64,000 nt of DNA from DAOUKH01 sp965207995 (GTDB lineage Bacteria; Chloroflexota; Dehalococcoidia; SHYB01), in NCBI GenBank assembly GCA_965207995.1, contig OZ242299.1, positions 620,001 through 684,000 on the forward strand. Direction: 5' to 3'. The notes below the pieces were generated by a model. The model did no database searches, had not been told where the DNA came from, and saw nothing but the letters and a program-made list of their open reading frames with translations. Shown piece by piece: positions 43,103 to 52,016 of the stretch. Both the position numbers and the translations under genes were made by a program. The first letter of the stretch is position 1. Every line of letters starts with the position of its first letter.

Positions 43103-44338
43103 TTGCGCATCGCCTTCATCAGCGTCCACGGATGCCCCGTCGCCCGGCTCGGTCAGAAAGACGCCGGCGGCATGAACGTCTTCCTCCGCGAGGCCGCCAC
43201 AGAGCTCGGACGGCGCGGGATCTGCGTCGACATCTTCACCCGGACGCATGACCCGAGCGACCCCACCGTCATCGATCTGGGTCCGGGCGCCCGCCTGATT
43301 CACCTCGACGCGGGCCCCCCGGACGAGGCGAAGAAGGACCTCTACCGCCGCCTCCCCACGTTCACCCAGGCCCTCAGCGACTACGTCGCGGCGCATGCCC
43401 TCTCTTACGATCTCGTTCACAGCCACTACTGGCTCTCGGGGCCGACGGCGCTCGAACTGGGAAGGCGCTGGAACGTCCGTGTGGTATCGAGCTTCCATAC
43501 GCTCGGCGAAGTCCAACGCCTAGTCCGCAGCGGCACCGGCGGCGGCGACGCCGAGCAGCGCCTGGCGACCGAGCACGAGATCGCGGCCAATGCCGACACC
43601 TTGGTCACCGCGAGCCCCCACGAACGCGAGCAGCTCCTCCGCCTCTACCGAGCCGATCCGGGCAAGACCCACGTCGTCCCTTGCGGCTTCGACCGCGGCG
43701 TCTTCAAGCCCACCGACCGGGCCGAGGCACGGCGAGAGCTCGGCCTCGAAGCGGACAAGATCATCCTCTTCGTCGGCAGGATGGAGCCGATTAAGGGCAT
43801 CGACGTGCTGCTCAGAGCAGCAGCGGCCATGGAGGGCGGCAGCGACTACCGCATCGTCATCATCGGCGGCTCCGACGACGACTCGGAGCAGCAACGGCTC
43901 CGTGCGATGGCGAGGGACCTCGGCATCGAAACGCGCCTGATCTTCGCGGGGACCGTCGAGCAGCGGCGCCTCCCGCTCTACTACAGCGCCGCCGACGTCT
44001 GCGTCGCCCCCTCCTTCTACGAGACGTTCGGTCTGGTGCCCCTGGAAGCCATGGCGTGCGGCACGCCGGTCATCGCGGCGCGCGTCGGCGGACTCCAGGC
44101 CACCATCATCGACGGCAAGACCGGCTACCTCGTACCCTGGCACTGCCCCGAACCCTACGCCGAACGCCTCGACCTGCTGCTCGGCAACGACCTGCTGCGC
44201 GACTCGCTGGGGCGGGCCGCCTACGAGGCGGCGCAGAACTGGACGTGGGCCATGGTCGCCGACCGTTTGGAAGAAGCCTACGACCAGGCCCTGGGCGGCA
44301 CCCTCCGCTTGATGCAGGCGGTTCTCTGCGAGTCCTAG
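43103..44338 (+). CDS. glycosyltransferase family 4 (MshA-like)
   Basis: This 411-aa GT-B protein has the opening SVHGCPVARLG and DAGGMNVFLREAATELG, then VHSHYWLSG, a donor-site VGRMEPIKGIDVLLRA and PSFYETFGLVPLEAMACGTPVIAARVGG (E-x7-E region). The first half is close to D-inositol-3-phosphate glycosyltransferase (MshA) and sucrose-phosphate synthase-like enzymes. The TTG start has GGAG six bases before it. The neighbour on the other strand is a tandem GNAT of mycothiol synthase size. Confidence 0.82.
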   Translation: MRIAFISVHGCPVARLGQKDAGGMNVFLREAATELGRRGICVDIFTRTHDPSDPTVIDLGPGARLIHLDAGPPDEAKKDLYRRLPTFTQALSDYVAAHALSYDLVHSHYWLSGPTALELGRRWNVRVVSSFHTLGEVQRLVRSGTGGGDAEQRLATEHEIAANADTLVTASPHEREQLLRLYRADPGKTHVVPCGFDRGVFKPTDRAEARRELGLEADKIILFVGRMEPIKGIDVLLRAAAAMEGGSDYRIVIIGGSDDDSEQQRLRAMARDLGIETRLIFAGTVEQRRLPLYYSAADVCVAPSFYETFGLVPLEAMACGTPVIAARVGGLQATIIDGKTGYLVPWHCPEPYAERLDLLLGNDLLRDSLGRAAYEAAQNWTWAMVADRLEEAYDQALGGTLRLMQAVLCES

Positions 44339-44363
44339 CCCCCGCTTCGCCCGCCGCTTCCCG

Positions 44364-45257
44364 TCACGCGCCCGTCAGGGCCTTCTCGTACCAAATGATG
44401 TCGTGCTTGTGCCGGAAGCCGACGGAACGGTAGAGCCCCACGGCGGGATCGTTGTCGGCGTAGACCGTCAGCTCGATGGCCCCCGCCCCGCGGTTCATCA
44501 GGGTGCGGATGCTCTCGTTGATCATGGCCCGGCCGAGACCGAGACCCCGCTTGGCGGGGTCGGAGCCGATCATCCAGATGATCCCCAGGGCGCTCCCGTC
44601 GGAGGTGGGTTCCAGCCGCGTCCAGCAATAGGCGGCGGGTTCGCCGCCGACGCGGAGCAGGAGCACGTCGCTGGGCGCGGACCCAGTCATACGGACCCGG
44701 TAGGCGATCTCCTCAGGGACGTTCGGAGCGAACCCCCAGCTCTCGCCGAAGGCTGCGTTCTGCAAGCCGGTCATGATCGGCTCTTCGCCGGACCGCATCT
44801 CTGCGGTCTCGTAGGCCGTTTCGACCTCCCGTAGAACGAAGTCCCCGACTTCGAGCCGCATCTGCCACTGGCGCTTGACTTCTTCGAAGCCGGCGGCCTG
44901 GAAGAGGCGCAGCGCATCCGTCTGTTCGGGCAATGCCGAGGCGTGGGCGATATCCGCGCCCAACGCGCGGCCGTGGTCCAGCGCCGCGGCGAGGAGCGCC
45001 CGGCCGTGGCCCCGCCCCCGGGCATCGGGCCGCACCGACCCTTCGAGGATCACCCGGCCCAGGGCGGGCTCGGGCACCACGAGCGTGAACCCTTCCAGCC
45101 GCCCGTCGCCGTCAACGACGAAGCAGTCGCGCTCCGGAGAAAGGTTCGGCTGGCGCAGGTACTCCTCGGCAAGCTGCGCCGTATACGGACGTCCCGAGGC
45201 GGCGACCACTGCGGCGTAGCCCTCGGGGTCGCTCCAACGGAACAGCCGTGTCGTCAT
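44364..45257 (-). CDS. tandem GNAT N-acetyltransferase
   Basis: This 297-aa protein has two GNAT domains. The first has VRPDARGRGHGRALLAAALDHGR (the acetyl-CoA loop), the second SDPAKRGLGLGRAMINESIRTL with NDPAVGLYRSVGFRH. Two-domain GNATs of this length include mycothiol synthase MshD, but many others exist. It is convergent with the MshA-like glycosyltransferase gene. Confidence 0.75.
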   Translation of the reverse strand: MTTRLFRWSDPEGYAAVVAASGRPYTAQLAEEYLRQPNLSPERDCFVVDGDGRLEGFTLVVPEPALGRVILEGSVRPDARGRGHGRALLAAALDHGRALGADIAHASALPEQTDALRLFQAAGFEEVKRQWQMRLEVGDFVLREVETAYETAEMRSGEEPIMTGLQNAAFGESWGFAPNVPEEIAYRVRMTGSAPSDVLLLRVGGEPAAYCWTRLEPTSDGSALGIIWMIGSDPAKRGLGLGRAMINESIRTLMNRGAGAIELTVYADNDPAVGLYRSVGFRHKHDIIWYEKALTGA

Positions 45258-45404
45258 GTCGCCTCCGACGCGCGTCGTGGCCCCATGCGGCCGCGCGGCA
45301 CACGGATTCTACACGCCCTTTTCTCGCCGACAAATCCACGTCTCAAACCTGTACGACTCCTTGACTGAAGCTTGTGAAACTCGTAACATTCTCTCGTCCT
45401 CGTC

Positions 45405-45971
45405 ATGGAGCGCAGGAGGGCCGCGAGGGCTCGAAAGGCCTTGGACGGCGTCGACATACTCCTAGCCGTTGTCCGCTGGATTCACGCGATAGCGGCGGTC
45501 GTGTGGGTGGGGGGAAGCATCTTTTACCTGCTCGTTCTCCGGCCTTCGCTGTCCATCCCCGGCGCCGCCGACTCCCGCTCCACGCTCGAACCGGCGGTCA
45601 ACCGCCGCTTCCGCGACGTCGTCGACGTCTCCATCCTCGCCCTGATCGTCACCGGCGTCGTCATCACCTTTGACCGGCTCTCCTCGCTTCCCGCCAGCAC
45701 GACGTACTATGTGGTGCTCGGACTCAAGCTCTTCGCCTTCCTCGTCATGCTCCTCATGGCCCGCGACCTCGGCACCCGCGGCGGCCGGCCCTGGCGCAGG
45801 CCCAAGACGGCGCCCGTCGAGCCGTCCATCACCGACACAACGCGGACCGGCGGCACGCTTCGCGCCTGGCTCTCCCCGTCCCGCGTCATCCTGATGCTGG
45901 GGCTCGCGGCCTTCCTCCTCTCGATGCTGCTGGTGCACGTCTACGAGCGCACCCTGGCGACGGCGGTCTAA
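45405..45971 (+). CDS. CopD-like integral membrane protein
   Basis: This 188-aa protein has four hydrophobic spans; the first includes WIHAIAAVVWVGGSIFYLLVLRP, the conserved His-containing segment of the CopD/DUF2269-type membrane family. It directly precedes ccmE (stop and start adjoin), so it belongs to the cytochrome maturation operon; roles in copper or haem handling fit that setting but are not proven. The start is uncertain (ATG 45405 or TTG 45441). Confidence 0.65.
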   Translation: MERRRAARARKALDGVDILLAVVRWIHAIAAVVWVGGSIFYLLVLRPSLSIPGAADSRSTLEPAVNRRFRDVVDVSILALIVTGVVITFDRLSSLPASTTYYVVLGLKLFAFLVMLLMARDLGTRGGRPWRRPKTAPVEPSITDTTRTGGTLRAWLSPSRVILMLGLAAFLLSMLLVHVYERTLATAV

Positions 45972-46442
45972 ATGACGACGCAGCCACCAATGGAAGGCGC
46001 GACCGGCCCGTTGGGCTGGTATCGCCGCGCCAACAAGAAGGTGCTCGCGGGCATCGTCGTCATCGTCGTCGCCGTAGCGGCGCTGATCTTCACCAACCTC
46101 GGCGACGCGCTGACCTACTACAACACCGTCGACGAGCTCAAGGCCGACCCTCAGGCGGTGGAAGACCGGCGAAGGGTAGGCGGCCGGGTCCTCGAGGGCT
46201 CCATCGAGAAGGACGCCGAGAACAACCTCTTCTTCACCATCTATCACAACGAGGTTACGAACACGCTGCCCGTTCACTACCGGGGAGTAGTCCCCGACAT
46301 CTTCGACGACGAGGTCGACGTGATCGTCGAGGGCGAGTGGCGCCGCGACGGGATCTTCTACGCGAGCAACCTCATCGCGCAGCACCCGCCGGAGTTCCAA
46401 GTCGCCGAGCCCGGCTCGACCCACGCGCCCGTCGAGAGGTAA
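45972..46442 (+). CDS. ccmE: cytochrome c maturation protein CcmE (haem chaperone)
   Basis: This 156-aa protein has one N-terminal membrane span (24-42) and an OB-fold domain with RVGGRVLEGSI, VHYRGVVPDIFDD and VIVEGEW. The haem-attaching residue is His138 in LIAQHPPEF. The tyrosine that usually follows four positions later (E. coli Tyr134) is Phe142. CcmE carries haem from CcmABCD to CcmF/H outside the membrane. Confidence 0.92.
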   Translation: MTTQPPMEGATGPLGWYRRANKKVLAGIVVIVVAVAALIFTNLGDALTYYNTVDELKADPQAVEDRRRVGGRVLEGSIEKDAENNLFFTIYHNEVTNTLPVHYRGVVPDIFDDEVDVIVEGEWRRDGIFYASNLIAQHPPEFQVAEPGSTHAPVER

Positions 46443-46451
46443 GGGAGCCCG

Positions 46452-48449
46452 GTGCACGCCTCGGACATCGGCTTCGTCGCGCTGGTAGTCGCCATCGTCG
46501 CCGCGGCCTACGCGGCCTTCGCGGCGCCGATCGGTCTCCGCCAAAACAATCCCGCCACCCTCGCGAGCGCCCGCAACGCGGTCTATGTCGTCACCGGCAC
46601 GATGCTCACCGCCATAGGCGTGCTCGCCTACCTGCTCGTAAGCCACGACTTCGGCGTGGTCTACGTCGTGGGCAACTCCTCCGTCGCCCAGCCCTGGTAC
46701 TTCGACCTCGCCGGCCTCTACGGGGGCCAGGCGGGCTCGCTCCTCGTCTGGGCGACGGGGCTGGCGATCTTCTCCGGCCTCGCCGTCTACGTGAACCGCG
46801 ACCGCCTGCACCAGGTCATGCCCTGGGCCATCGGCGCCATGATGACCGTGCAGGTCTTTTTCCTCGTCGTTCTCGTCTTTCTCTCCAACCCATTCGAGCG
46901 GCTTCCCATCCCGCTGACCGACGGGCAGGGCGTCAACGCGCTGCTCCGCGACCCCGGCTTCCTCATCCATCCGCCCTTCCTGCTGTTCGGCTACATGGCA
47001 TGGACGATACCCTTCGCACTGGCGATCGGCGCGATGATCTCGCGGCGGACGGACAGCCAGTGGCTGCGCGCGGCCCGGCCCTGGCTCCTGAGCGCATGGC
47101 TGATCCACAGCATCGGGCTGATGCTCGGCGCGTGGTGGGCCTATCACGTCTTGGGATGGGGCGGGTTCTGGAACTGGGACCCTGTCGAAAACGTCGCCTT
47201 CCTCCCCTGGCTCACCGGCACCGCCTTCATGCACTCGATCATGGTCGAGGAGCGCCGCGGCCTGCTCCGCCGGTGGAACATGCTGCTCATTCTCGCGACC
47301 TTCCTCCTGTGCATTTTCGGCACGCTCGTGGTGCGGGGCGGGCTCCTCGACTCCGTCCACAACTTCGCCACGTCGGCCCTGGGGCCCAGCTTCCTCGCCT
47401 TCCTCGGCTTCAGTCTTGCCGTCTCGCTCTTCCTCTTCTTCACTCGCGCCCAGGACATCGACTCGGGCCGGCGCTTCGACTCCGCCGTATCGAAGGAGTC
47501 CGGCTTCCTTCTCAACAACCTCCTCTTCGTGGGCATCGCCTTCGCGACGTTCTGGGGCACCGTCTTCCCCCTCCTCACCGAGGTCTACAACGGCTCCAAG
47601 ATCACCGTCGGCGCGCCCTTCTACGAGAAGGTCAACGGGCCGCTCTTCCTCGTCCTGCTGGTGATGATGGGCGTCGGCCCGCTGCTCGCTTGGCGGCGCA
47701 CGACCTGGGACGTGATCAAGCGTAACTTCCGCGCGCCCCTCATCGGTGCGGCGCTGTGGCTCGTCTTTCTCGTCGCCGTGCTGGGAGTCACTAACCCCTG
47801 GTCGCTCGCCGGTCTCACCGCCGTAGCCTTCACATTCGGCGTCATCGCGCTCGAGTACTATCGAGGCGTCCGCGCGAGGCGGGCGGCGTCGGGCGAAGCG
47901 GTCCCCGCCGCGCTCACGTCGATGGTGGCCAGCAACCGGCGGCGCTACGGCGGCTACATCGTCCACGCGGGCGTCCTCCTCGTAGCCCTCGGCGTCATCG
48001 GCGCCGAGCTGCACCAGCAGGACCTCGACGTCACCCTCCGCACCGGCGAGGTGGCGGTGATCGGCGACTATCAGCTCAGGTACGACGGAATCACCGAGCG
48101 GCGCGGCGTCGACAACGACGTCACCGAGGCCACCCTCACCGTCTTCAAGGACGGCGAGTTCTGGGACGAGGTGCACCCCCGCCGCGTCGTCTACGACGGC
48201 CAGGAGAGTCAGCCGACCTCCCAGATCGCGATCCGCACCACGATGAAGGAAGACCTCTACGTCCTCCTCGCCGCGTGGGACTCCCAGGCCGCGACCTTCC
48301 TCATGTTCGTGAACCCCCTCGTGATGTGGTTGTGGGTAGGGGGCGTCGTTTTCCTCATCGGAACGGCGGTCGCCCTTTGGCCCGCCCCCAGCGGTGCGGG
48401 CCGCTCGACCGGCCCGCCGCCCGCCGAGTTGGAGGAGGCCCGGCGATGA
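46452..48449 (+). CDS. ccmF: cytochrome c haem lyase subunit CcmF
   Basis: This is a 665-aa multi-span membrane protein with the WWD signature WGGFWNWDPVENVAFLPWL, preceded by AWWAYHVLGW, and several conserved histidines. It joins haem from CcmE to apocytochrome thiols. The start is GTG at 46452, 9 bases after the ccmE stop; the stop overlaps the ccmH start (ATGA). Confidence 0.93.
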   Translation: MHASDIGFVALVVAIVAAAYAAFAAPIGLRQNNPATLASARNAVYVVTGTMLTAIGVLAYLLVSHDFGVVYVVGNSSVAQPWYFDLAGLYGGQAGSLLVWATGLAIFSGLAVYVNRDRLHQVMPWAIGAMMTVQVFFLVVLVFLSNPFERLPIPLTDGQGVNALLRDPGFLIHPPFLLFGYMAWTIPFALAIGAMISRRTDSQWLRAARPWLLSAWLIHSIGLMLGAWWAYHVLGWGGFWNWDPVENVAFLPWLTGTAFMHSIMVEERRGLLRRWNMLLILATFLLCIFGTLVVRGGLLDSVHNFATSALGPSFLAFLGFSLAVSLFLFFTRAQDIDSGRRFDSAVSKESGFLLNNLLFVGIAFATFWGTVFPLLTEVYNGSKITVGAPFYEKVNGPLFLVLLVMMGVGPLLAWRRTTWDVIKRNFRAPLIGAALWLVFLVAVLGVTNPWSLAGLTAVAFTFGVIALEYYRGVRARRAASGEAVPAALTSMVASNRRRYGGYIVHAGVLLVALGVIGAELHQQDLDVTLRTGEVAVIGDYQLRYDGITERRGVDNDVTEATLTVFKDGEFWDEVHPRRVVYDGQESQPTSQIAIRTTMKEDLYVLLAAWDSQAATFLMFVNPLVMWLWVGGVVFLIGTAVALWPAPSGAGRSTGPPPAELEEARR

Positions 48450-48955
48450 CGGCGCCGGCGCGGAGCATCGTCCGCATCGCCGCCATTGGCGCAATCCTTG
48501 CCGCCGTCATCGGCGCGCCGGCGGCCCTCGGCTACACCGAGGCCACCGAGGTGCGCCGCATCGCCGACCGGCTGCAGTGCCCCGTCTGCCAAGGCCAGTC
48601 CGTCGCCGAGTCCAATTCCCAAGTGGCGGTGGGCATGAAGGACACCATCGCCAACCTCCTCGCCGAAGGCCGCGACGAGACCGAAATCCTGCGCTTCTTC
48701 GAAGACCGCTACGGGCCCGGCGTGCTGCGCAACCCGCCGCGCACCGGCTTCTACTCCCTGGTGTGGTGGACCCCGGGAGTGGCGATCGCGCTCGGCGCCG
48801 CCGTCGTCTACGGGCTGCTGCGGCGCAGGCAAGCGGCGGCGGGCGACGGCGGGCCGCCCCCCATCGAGGGCCCTGCCCCCGAAGAGCCGCCGCTCGACCC
48901 AGCCCTCGAACCCTACCGGGAACGTCTGCGCCGCGACCTCGAGCTCGGAGTCTGA
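48446..48955 (+). CDS. ccmH: cytochrome c maturation protein CcmH/CcmL
   Basis: This 169-aa protein has a signal peptide ending near ALGYTE, a three-helix thiol-redox domain with Cys45-x-x-Cys48 (RLQCPVCQGQSV), and a C-terminal membrane anchor (WWTPGVAIALGAAVVYGLL). It reduces or holds the apocytochrome CxxCH thiols. ATG 48446 overlaps the ccmF stop. Confidence 0.92.
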   Translation: MTAPARSIVRIAAIGAILAAVIGAPAALGYTEATEVRRIADRLQCPVCQGQSVAESNSQVAVGMKDTIANLLAEGRDETEILRFFEDRYGPGVLRNPPRTGFYSLVWWTPGVAIALGAAVVYGLLRRRQAAAGDGGPPPIEGPAPEEPPLDPALEPYRERLRRDLELGV

Positions 48956-48957
48956 CG

Positions 48958-49326
48958 ATGTCCTTGGTCGTCGCCTTTCTCCTCGTCCTGGCCGCGCTGG
49001 CCGCCATCTCCTACCCCTTGCTGGCCCGCACGCGCCGAAGGGCCGCGCCGCCGGTCACCACCGACAGCGACGTCCAACGCATCCTCGACAGCCGCGACAC
49101 GCTGCTGCGCGCCCTCCGCGATCTCGAATACGACAACCGCCTCGGCAACCTTTCCGAGCGCGACTACCGCTCGCTGCGCTCCGGCTACGAGCGCGAGGCC
49201 GTCGAGATCTACAAGGCGCTCGACGCCCGCGCCGGGGCGCTTCCCGACGACGTCGAGCGGGAAGTTGAGCGCGCCCGCGCCGAAGCCGAGCCCGCCGAAG
49301 ACCACGACACGGAGCACCGGCCATGA
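48958..49326 (+). CDS. CcmI-like small membrane protein
   Basis: This 122-aa protein has an N-terminal span (LVVAFLLVLAALAAISYPLL) then a charged helical part with RALRDLEYDNRLGNLSERDYRSL, which matches the N-terminal part of CcmI; the long TPR region of proteobacterial CcmI is absent. It lies between ccmH and the unknown 420-aa gene; its stop overlaps the next start (ATGA). Likely an apocytochrome chaperone adaptor. Confidence 0.75.
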   Translation: MSLVVAFLLVLAALAAISYPLLARTRRRAAPPVTTDSDVQRILDSRDTLLRALRDLEYDNRLGNLSERDYRSLRSGYEREAVEIYKALDARAGALPDDVEREVERARAEAEPAEDHDTEHRP

Positions 49327-50585
49327 AGCGGCGCACCGCAATCTTGGCGGCTGCCGCGGCCATCCTGATCGCCGCCTCGGCGCCGCTCACCGCGGGGGCC
49401 CAATCGGAAGAGCCGACCAGGGCGCCCTCCCAGAGCACGTTCGACGGCGTGCTCGAAGGCCGCATCGTCAACGGCACGGAAGACGGCGGCGAGCCGGGGG
49501 CGGCCCCGCTCTCCCTCCTCACCTTCCGCCGCATGACCCGCGAAGAGGAACGCTTCGGTCAGGCCGACAGCCAGGGCCGCTTCCGCTTCGAGGGCCTCGA
49601 AGTCCATTCCGACATGCGGTACTTCGTCCAGGCGGGCTACAACGACGTCGCCTACCGCTCGCCCGCCGTCCAGATATTCCCCGGCGCGCCGTCCTTCACC
49701 GAGGTCGTCGCCTGGGAGACGACCACCTCCGACGCCGACATCGTCATCGATCGCGCCAGCGTGGCCATCGCGGCGCTCGACGAGGAGGTCGGCCTCATCG
49801 GCGTGCTTGAAGTCATCACCCTGGACAATCGGGGCGACCGTACCTACGTCGGCGATCTCTTCGAAGACCCCGAGAACGGCGGCGCGGCGCGTATCTCGCT
49901 CCCCGCCAACGCCCTCGACGTCAACCTCGGTCACGGCTTCGGACCCGACGGCTTCGCCGCGGTCCCCGGCGGCGTGATCAACAAGGCCCCGGTCCTGCCC
50001 GGCGAGTCCGAGATGATCTACGGCTACACCATCCCCTACACCGGAACGACGGCGGCCTTGGAGCGGCGCTACCTCTACACCGCGCGCAGCGTGACCGTCC
50101 TCATGGCCGACGACCTCGGCGTGCTGAACAGTCCCCAACTTGAGGCCATCGGCCCTGTCGAGGTCAGCGGTGAGCCGCATATCCTCTTCACCGCCTCCGA
50201 CCTCCCGGCGGGGCAGGTCTTCGAGCTCCAACTCTCCGACCTGCCCCTCTTCCGCGACCTCTCCGCCGGCGGCCTCGACTTCGATACCGCGCTCCGCTAC
50301 GCCGCCGTCGCCGCGCTTGCGCTGATCGCGGCGGGCGCGGTCGCCTTTTTCCTCAGACGCCGCACCGCAGCGGCCTTCGGCGCGGCAACCATTCCGTCCA
50401 CGCCGACCGGCCTCGCGCGGGAACGGGCGGACCTTGTCGAGTCGTTGGCGGCCCTCGACTCCTCATTCGCCGCCGGCAACGTCACCCAGGAGGAGTACGA
50501 GCGGAGGCGCTACGCAGGCAAGCGCCGCCTCGTGGACGTCAGTCTGCTGCTGGCCGAGCACGCGCCGCCAGAGGAGGAGCAGTGA
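49323..50585 (+). CDS. unknown exported membrane-anchored protein of the ccm operon
   Basis: This 420-aa protein has a clear signal peptide (to about AGAQS), a beta-rich domain with DSQGRFRFEGL like carboxypeptidase-regulatory folds (~42-130), a further extracytoplasmic part, one membrane span (~322-345) and a cytoplasmic tail with LDSSFAAGNVTQEEYERRRY. Start and stop overlap both neighbours (ATGA and GTGA), so it is tightly built into the ccm operon. No known Ccm component matches it. Confidence 0.75.
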   Translation: MKRRTAILAAAAAILIAASAPLTAGAQSEEPTRAPSQSTFDGVLEGRIVNGTEDGGEPGAAPLSLLTFRRMTREEERFGQADSQGRFRFEGLEVHSDMRYFVQAGYNDVAYRSPAVQIFPGAPSFTEVVAWETTTSDADIVIDRASVAIAALDEEVGLIGVLEVITLDNRGDRTYVGDLFEDPENGGAARISLPANALDVNLGHGFGPDGFAAVPGGVINKAPVLPGESEMIYGYTIPYTGTTAALERRYLYTARSVTVLMADDLGVLNSPQLEAIGPVEVSGEPHILFTASDLPAGQVFELQLSDLPLFRDLSAGGLDFDTALRYAAVAALALIAAGAVAFFLRRRTAAAFGAATIPSTPTGLARERADLVESLAALDSSFAAGNVTQEEYERRRYAGKRRLVDVSLLLAEHAPPEEEQ

Positions 50586-51292
50586 GCGCGCTCGACGTCG
50601 CGGCGCGGGGGGTGACCAAGCGCTTCGGACGCTCGGCGGCGCTGCGCGGCGTCGACGTTGACGCGCCCCCCGGCAGCCGTCTCGCCGTCTTTGGGCCGAA
50701 CGGCTCCGGGAAGACCACGCTCCTCCGCATCCTCGCCGGCCTGTCCAGCCCCACAAGCGGCGAAGTCCACGTCGGCGGCCAGACCCACGCCAAGGGCGCC
50801 AGGCATTTGCGCCAACGCATCGGCGTCGTCGCCCACCACACCTATCTCTACGACGACCTCACCGCCGAGGAGAACTTGCTGTTCTACGCCCGCATGTTCG
50901 GTCTCGCCGACCCGGAGCGGGCCGCCGCCGAGGCGCTGGAGCGCGCCGGCCTTTTCGAGCGGCGCCGCGACCGCGTGCGCGCCTTTTCCCGCGGCATGCA
51001 GCAACGGGCCGCCCTGGCCCGCGCCACGCTGCACGATCCCGACCTGCTCCTCTTGGACGAGCCCGACACCGGCCTCGACCAGGACGCCTCCCAACGAATC
51101 GGAGACCTGCTGACCTCGGCGGCGCACGGACCCCGCACTGTGATCGCCGCGACGCACAACCTCGCCCTGGGACTCCGCCTCTGCGAGCGCTTCATAATCC
51201 TCCACCGGGGACGGATCGTGCATGAGGGCGACCCCGCGGGCATGACCGACAAGGCCATCGAGGAGCTCTACCGCGATGTCACCGGCAACTGA
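50582..51292 (+). CDS. ccmA: haem exporter ATP-binding protein CcmA
   Basis: This 236-aa ABC ATPase has Walker A GPNGSGKTT, the LSGQ-equivalent FSRGMQQR, Walker B LLLLDEPDTGLD and the switch His in AATHN. It powers release of holo-CcmE with CcmB, C and D. The GTG start overlaps the preceding stop. Confidence 0.94.
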   Translation: MSALDVAARGVTKRFGRSAALRGVDVDAPPGSRLAVFGPNGSGKTTLLRILAGLSSPTSGEVHVGGQTHAKGARHLRQRIGVVAHHTYLYDDLTAEENLLFYARMFGLADPERAAAEALERAGLFERRRDRVRAFSRGMQQRAALARATLHDPDLLLLDEPDTGLDQDASQRIGDLLTSAAHGPRTVIAATHNLALGLRLCERFIILHRGRIVHEGDPAGMTDKAIEELYRDVTGN

Positions 51293-51989
51293 GCACACTC
51301 AGGAGCCCCGGCCCTCACATCTGCGTCAGATGAGGACGCTGTTGTGGAAGGACCTGCTCATCGAGCTCCGGTCGCGCGACGCGATCGTGGCGATGATGGT
51401 CTTCGGCATCCTCGCCCTGACCGTCTTCAACTTCGCCTTCGAGCTGCGCGCCGAGAGCGTCATCCTCGTCGCGCCGGGCGTCCTGTGGGTGGCGGTCCTC
51501 TTCGCCGGCGTGCTAGGGCTGGGCCGCGCCTTCACCCACGAACGCGAGCGCGGCTCGATGGAGGGCCTCCTGCTCTGCCCCGCCGACCGGGGGACGATCT
51601 TCGTCGCCAAGTTCCTCACGAACCTGGCGTTCATCGTGGCCGCCGAGATCGTGATCGTGCCCGTCTACGACTCGTTCTTCGGAGTCGCCGCCTTGAGGCC
51701 GGGAGTCGTGGCTGTCATACTATTGGCCACCATCGGATTCGCTGCGGTGGGGACGGTGTTCGGCGCAATGTCGGTGAACACGCGGGCCAAGGAAGTCATG
51801 CTTCCCGTCCTCCTCCTCCCCATTGTGACGCCGCTGATTATCGGAGCAGTACGCGCAACCGGCATCTTGATCGACGGCGGCGCGTTTTCGGAAACCTGGA
51901 CCTGGGTAAACCTCCTCATCGCGGTCGACGTAGTCTATCTTGCCGTGTCGTTTCTCGTGTTCGAGTTCGTGCTGGAGGACTGGGGATGA
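51276..51989 (+). CDS. ccmB: haem exporter membrane protein CcmB
   Basis: This 237-aa protein with six spans has LLWKDLLIELRSRDAI near the start and the FTHERERGSMEGLLLCPADRG loop typical of CcmB. The ATG overlaps the ccmA end by 17 bases. Confidence 0.93.
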   Translation: MSPATEHTQEPRPSHLRQMRTLLWKDLLIELRSRDAIVAMMVFGILALTVFNFAFELRAESVILVAPGVLWVAVLFAGVLGLGRAFTHERERGSMEGLLLCPADRGTIFVAKFLTNLAFIVAAEIVIVPVYDSFFGVAALRPGVVAVILLATIGFAAVGTVFGAMSVNTRAKEVMLPVLLLPIVTPLIIGAVRATGILIDGGAFSETWTWVNLLIAVDVVYLAVSFLVFEFVLEDWG

Positions 51990-52016
51990 GCCGGCCATGA
52001 TTCAAGGGGACCTCAA

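Noticed and set aside
45462..48494. A 1010-codon open frame opposite ccmE/ccmF
   Set aside because: It is antisense to recognisable Ccm genes and of highly skewed composition; a GC artefact.
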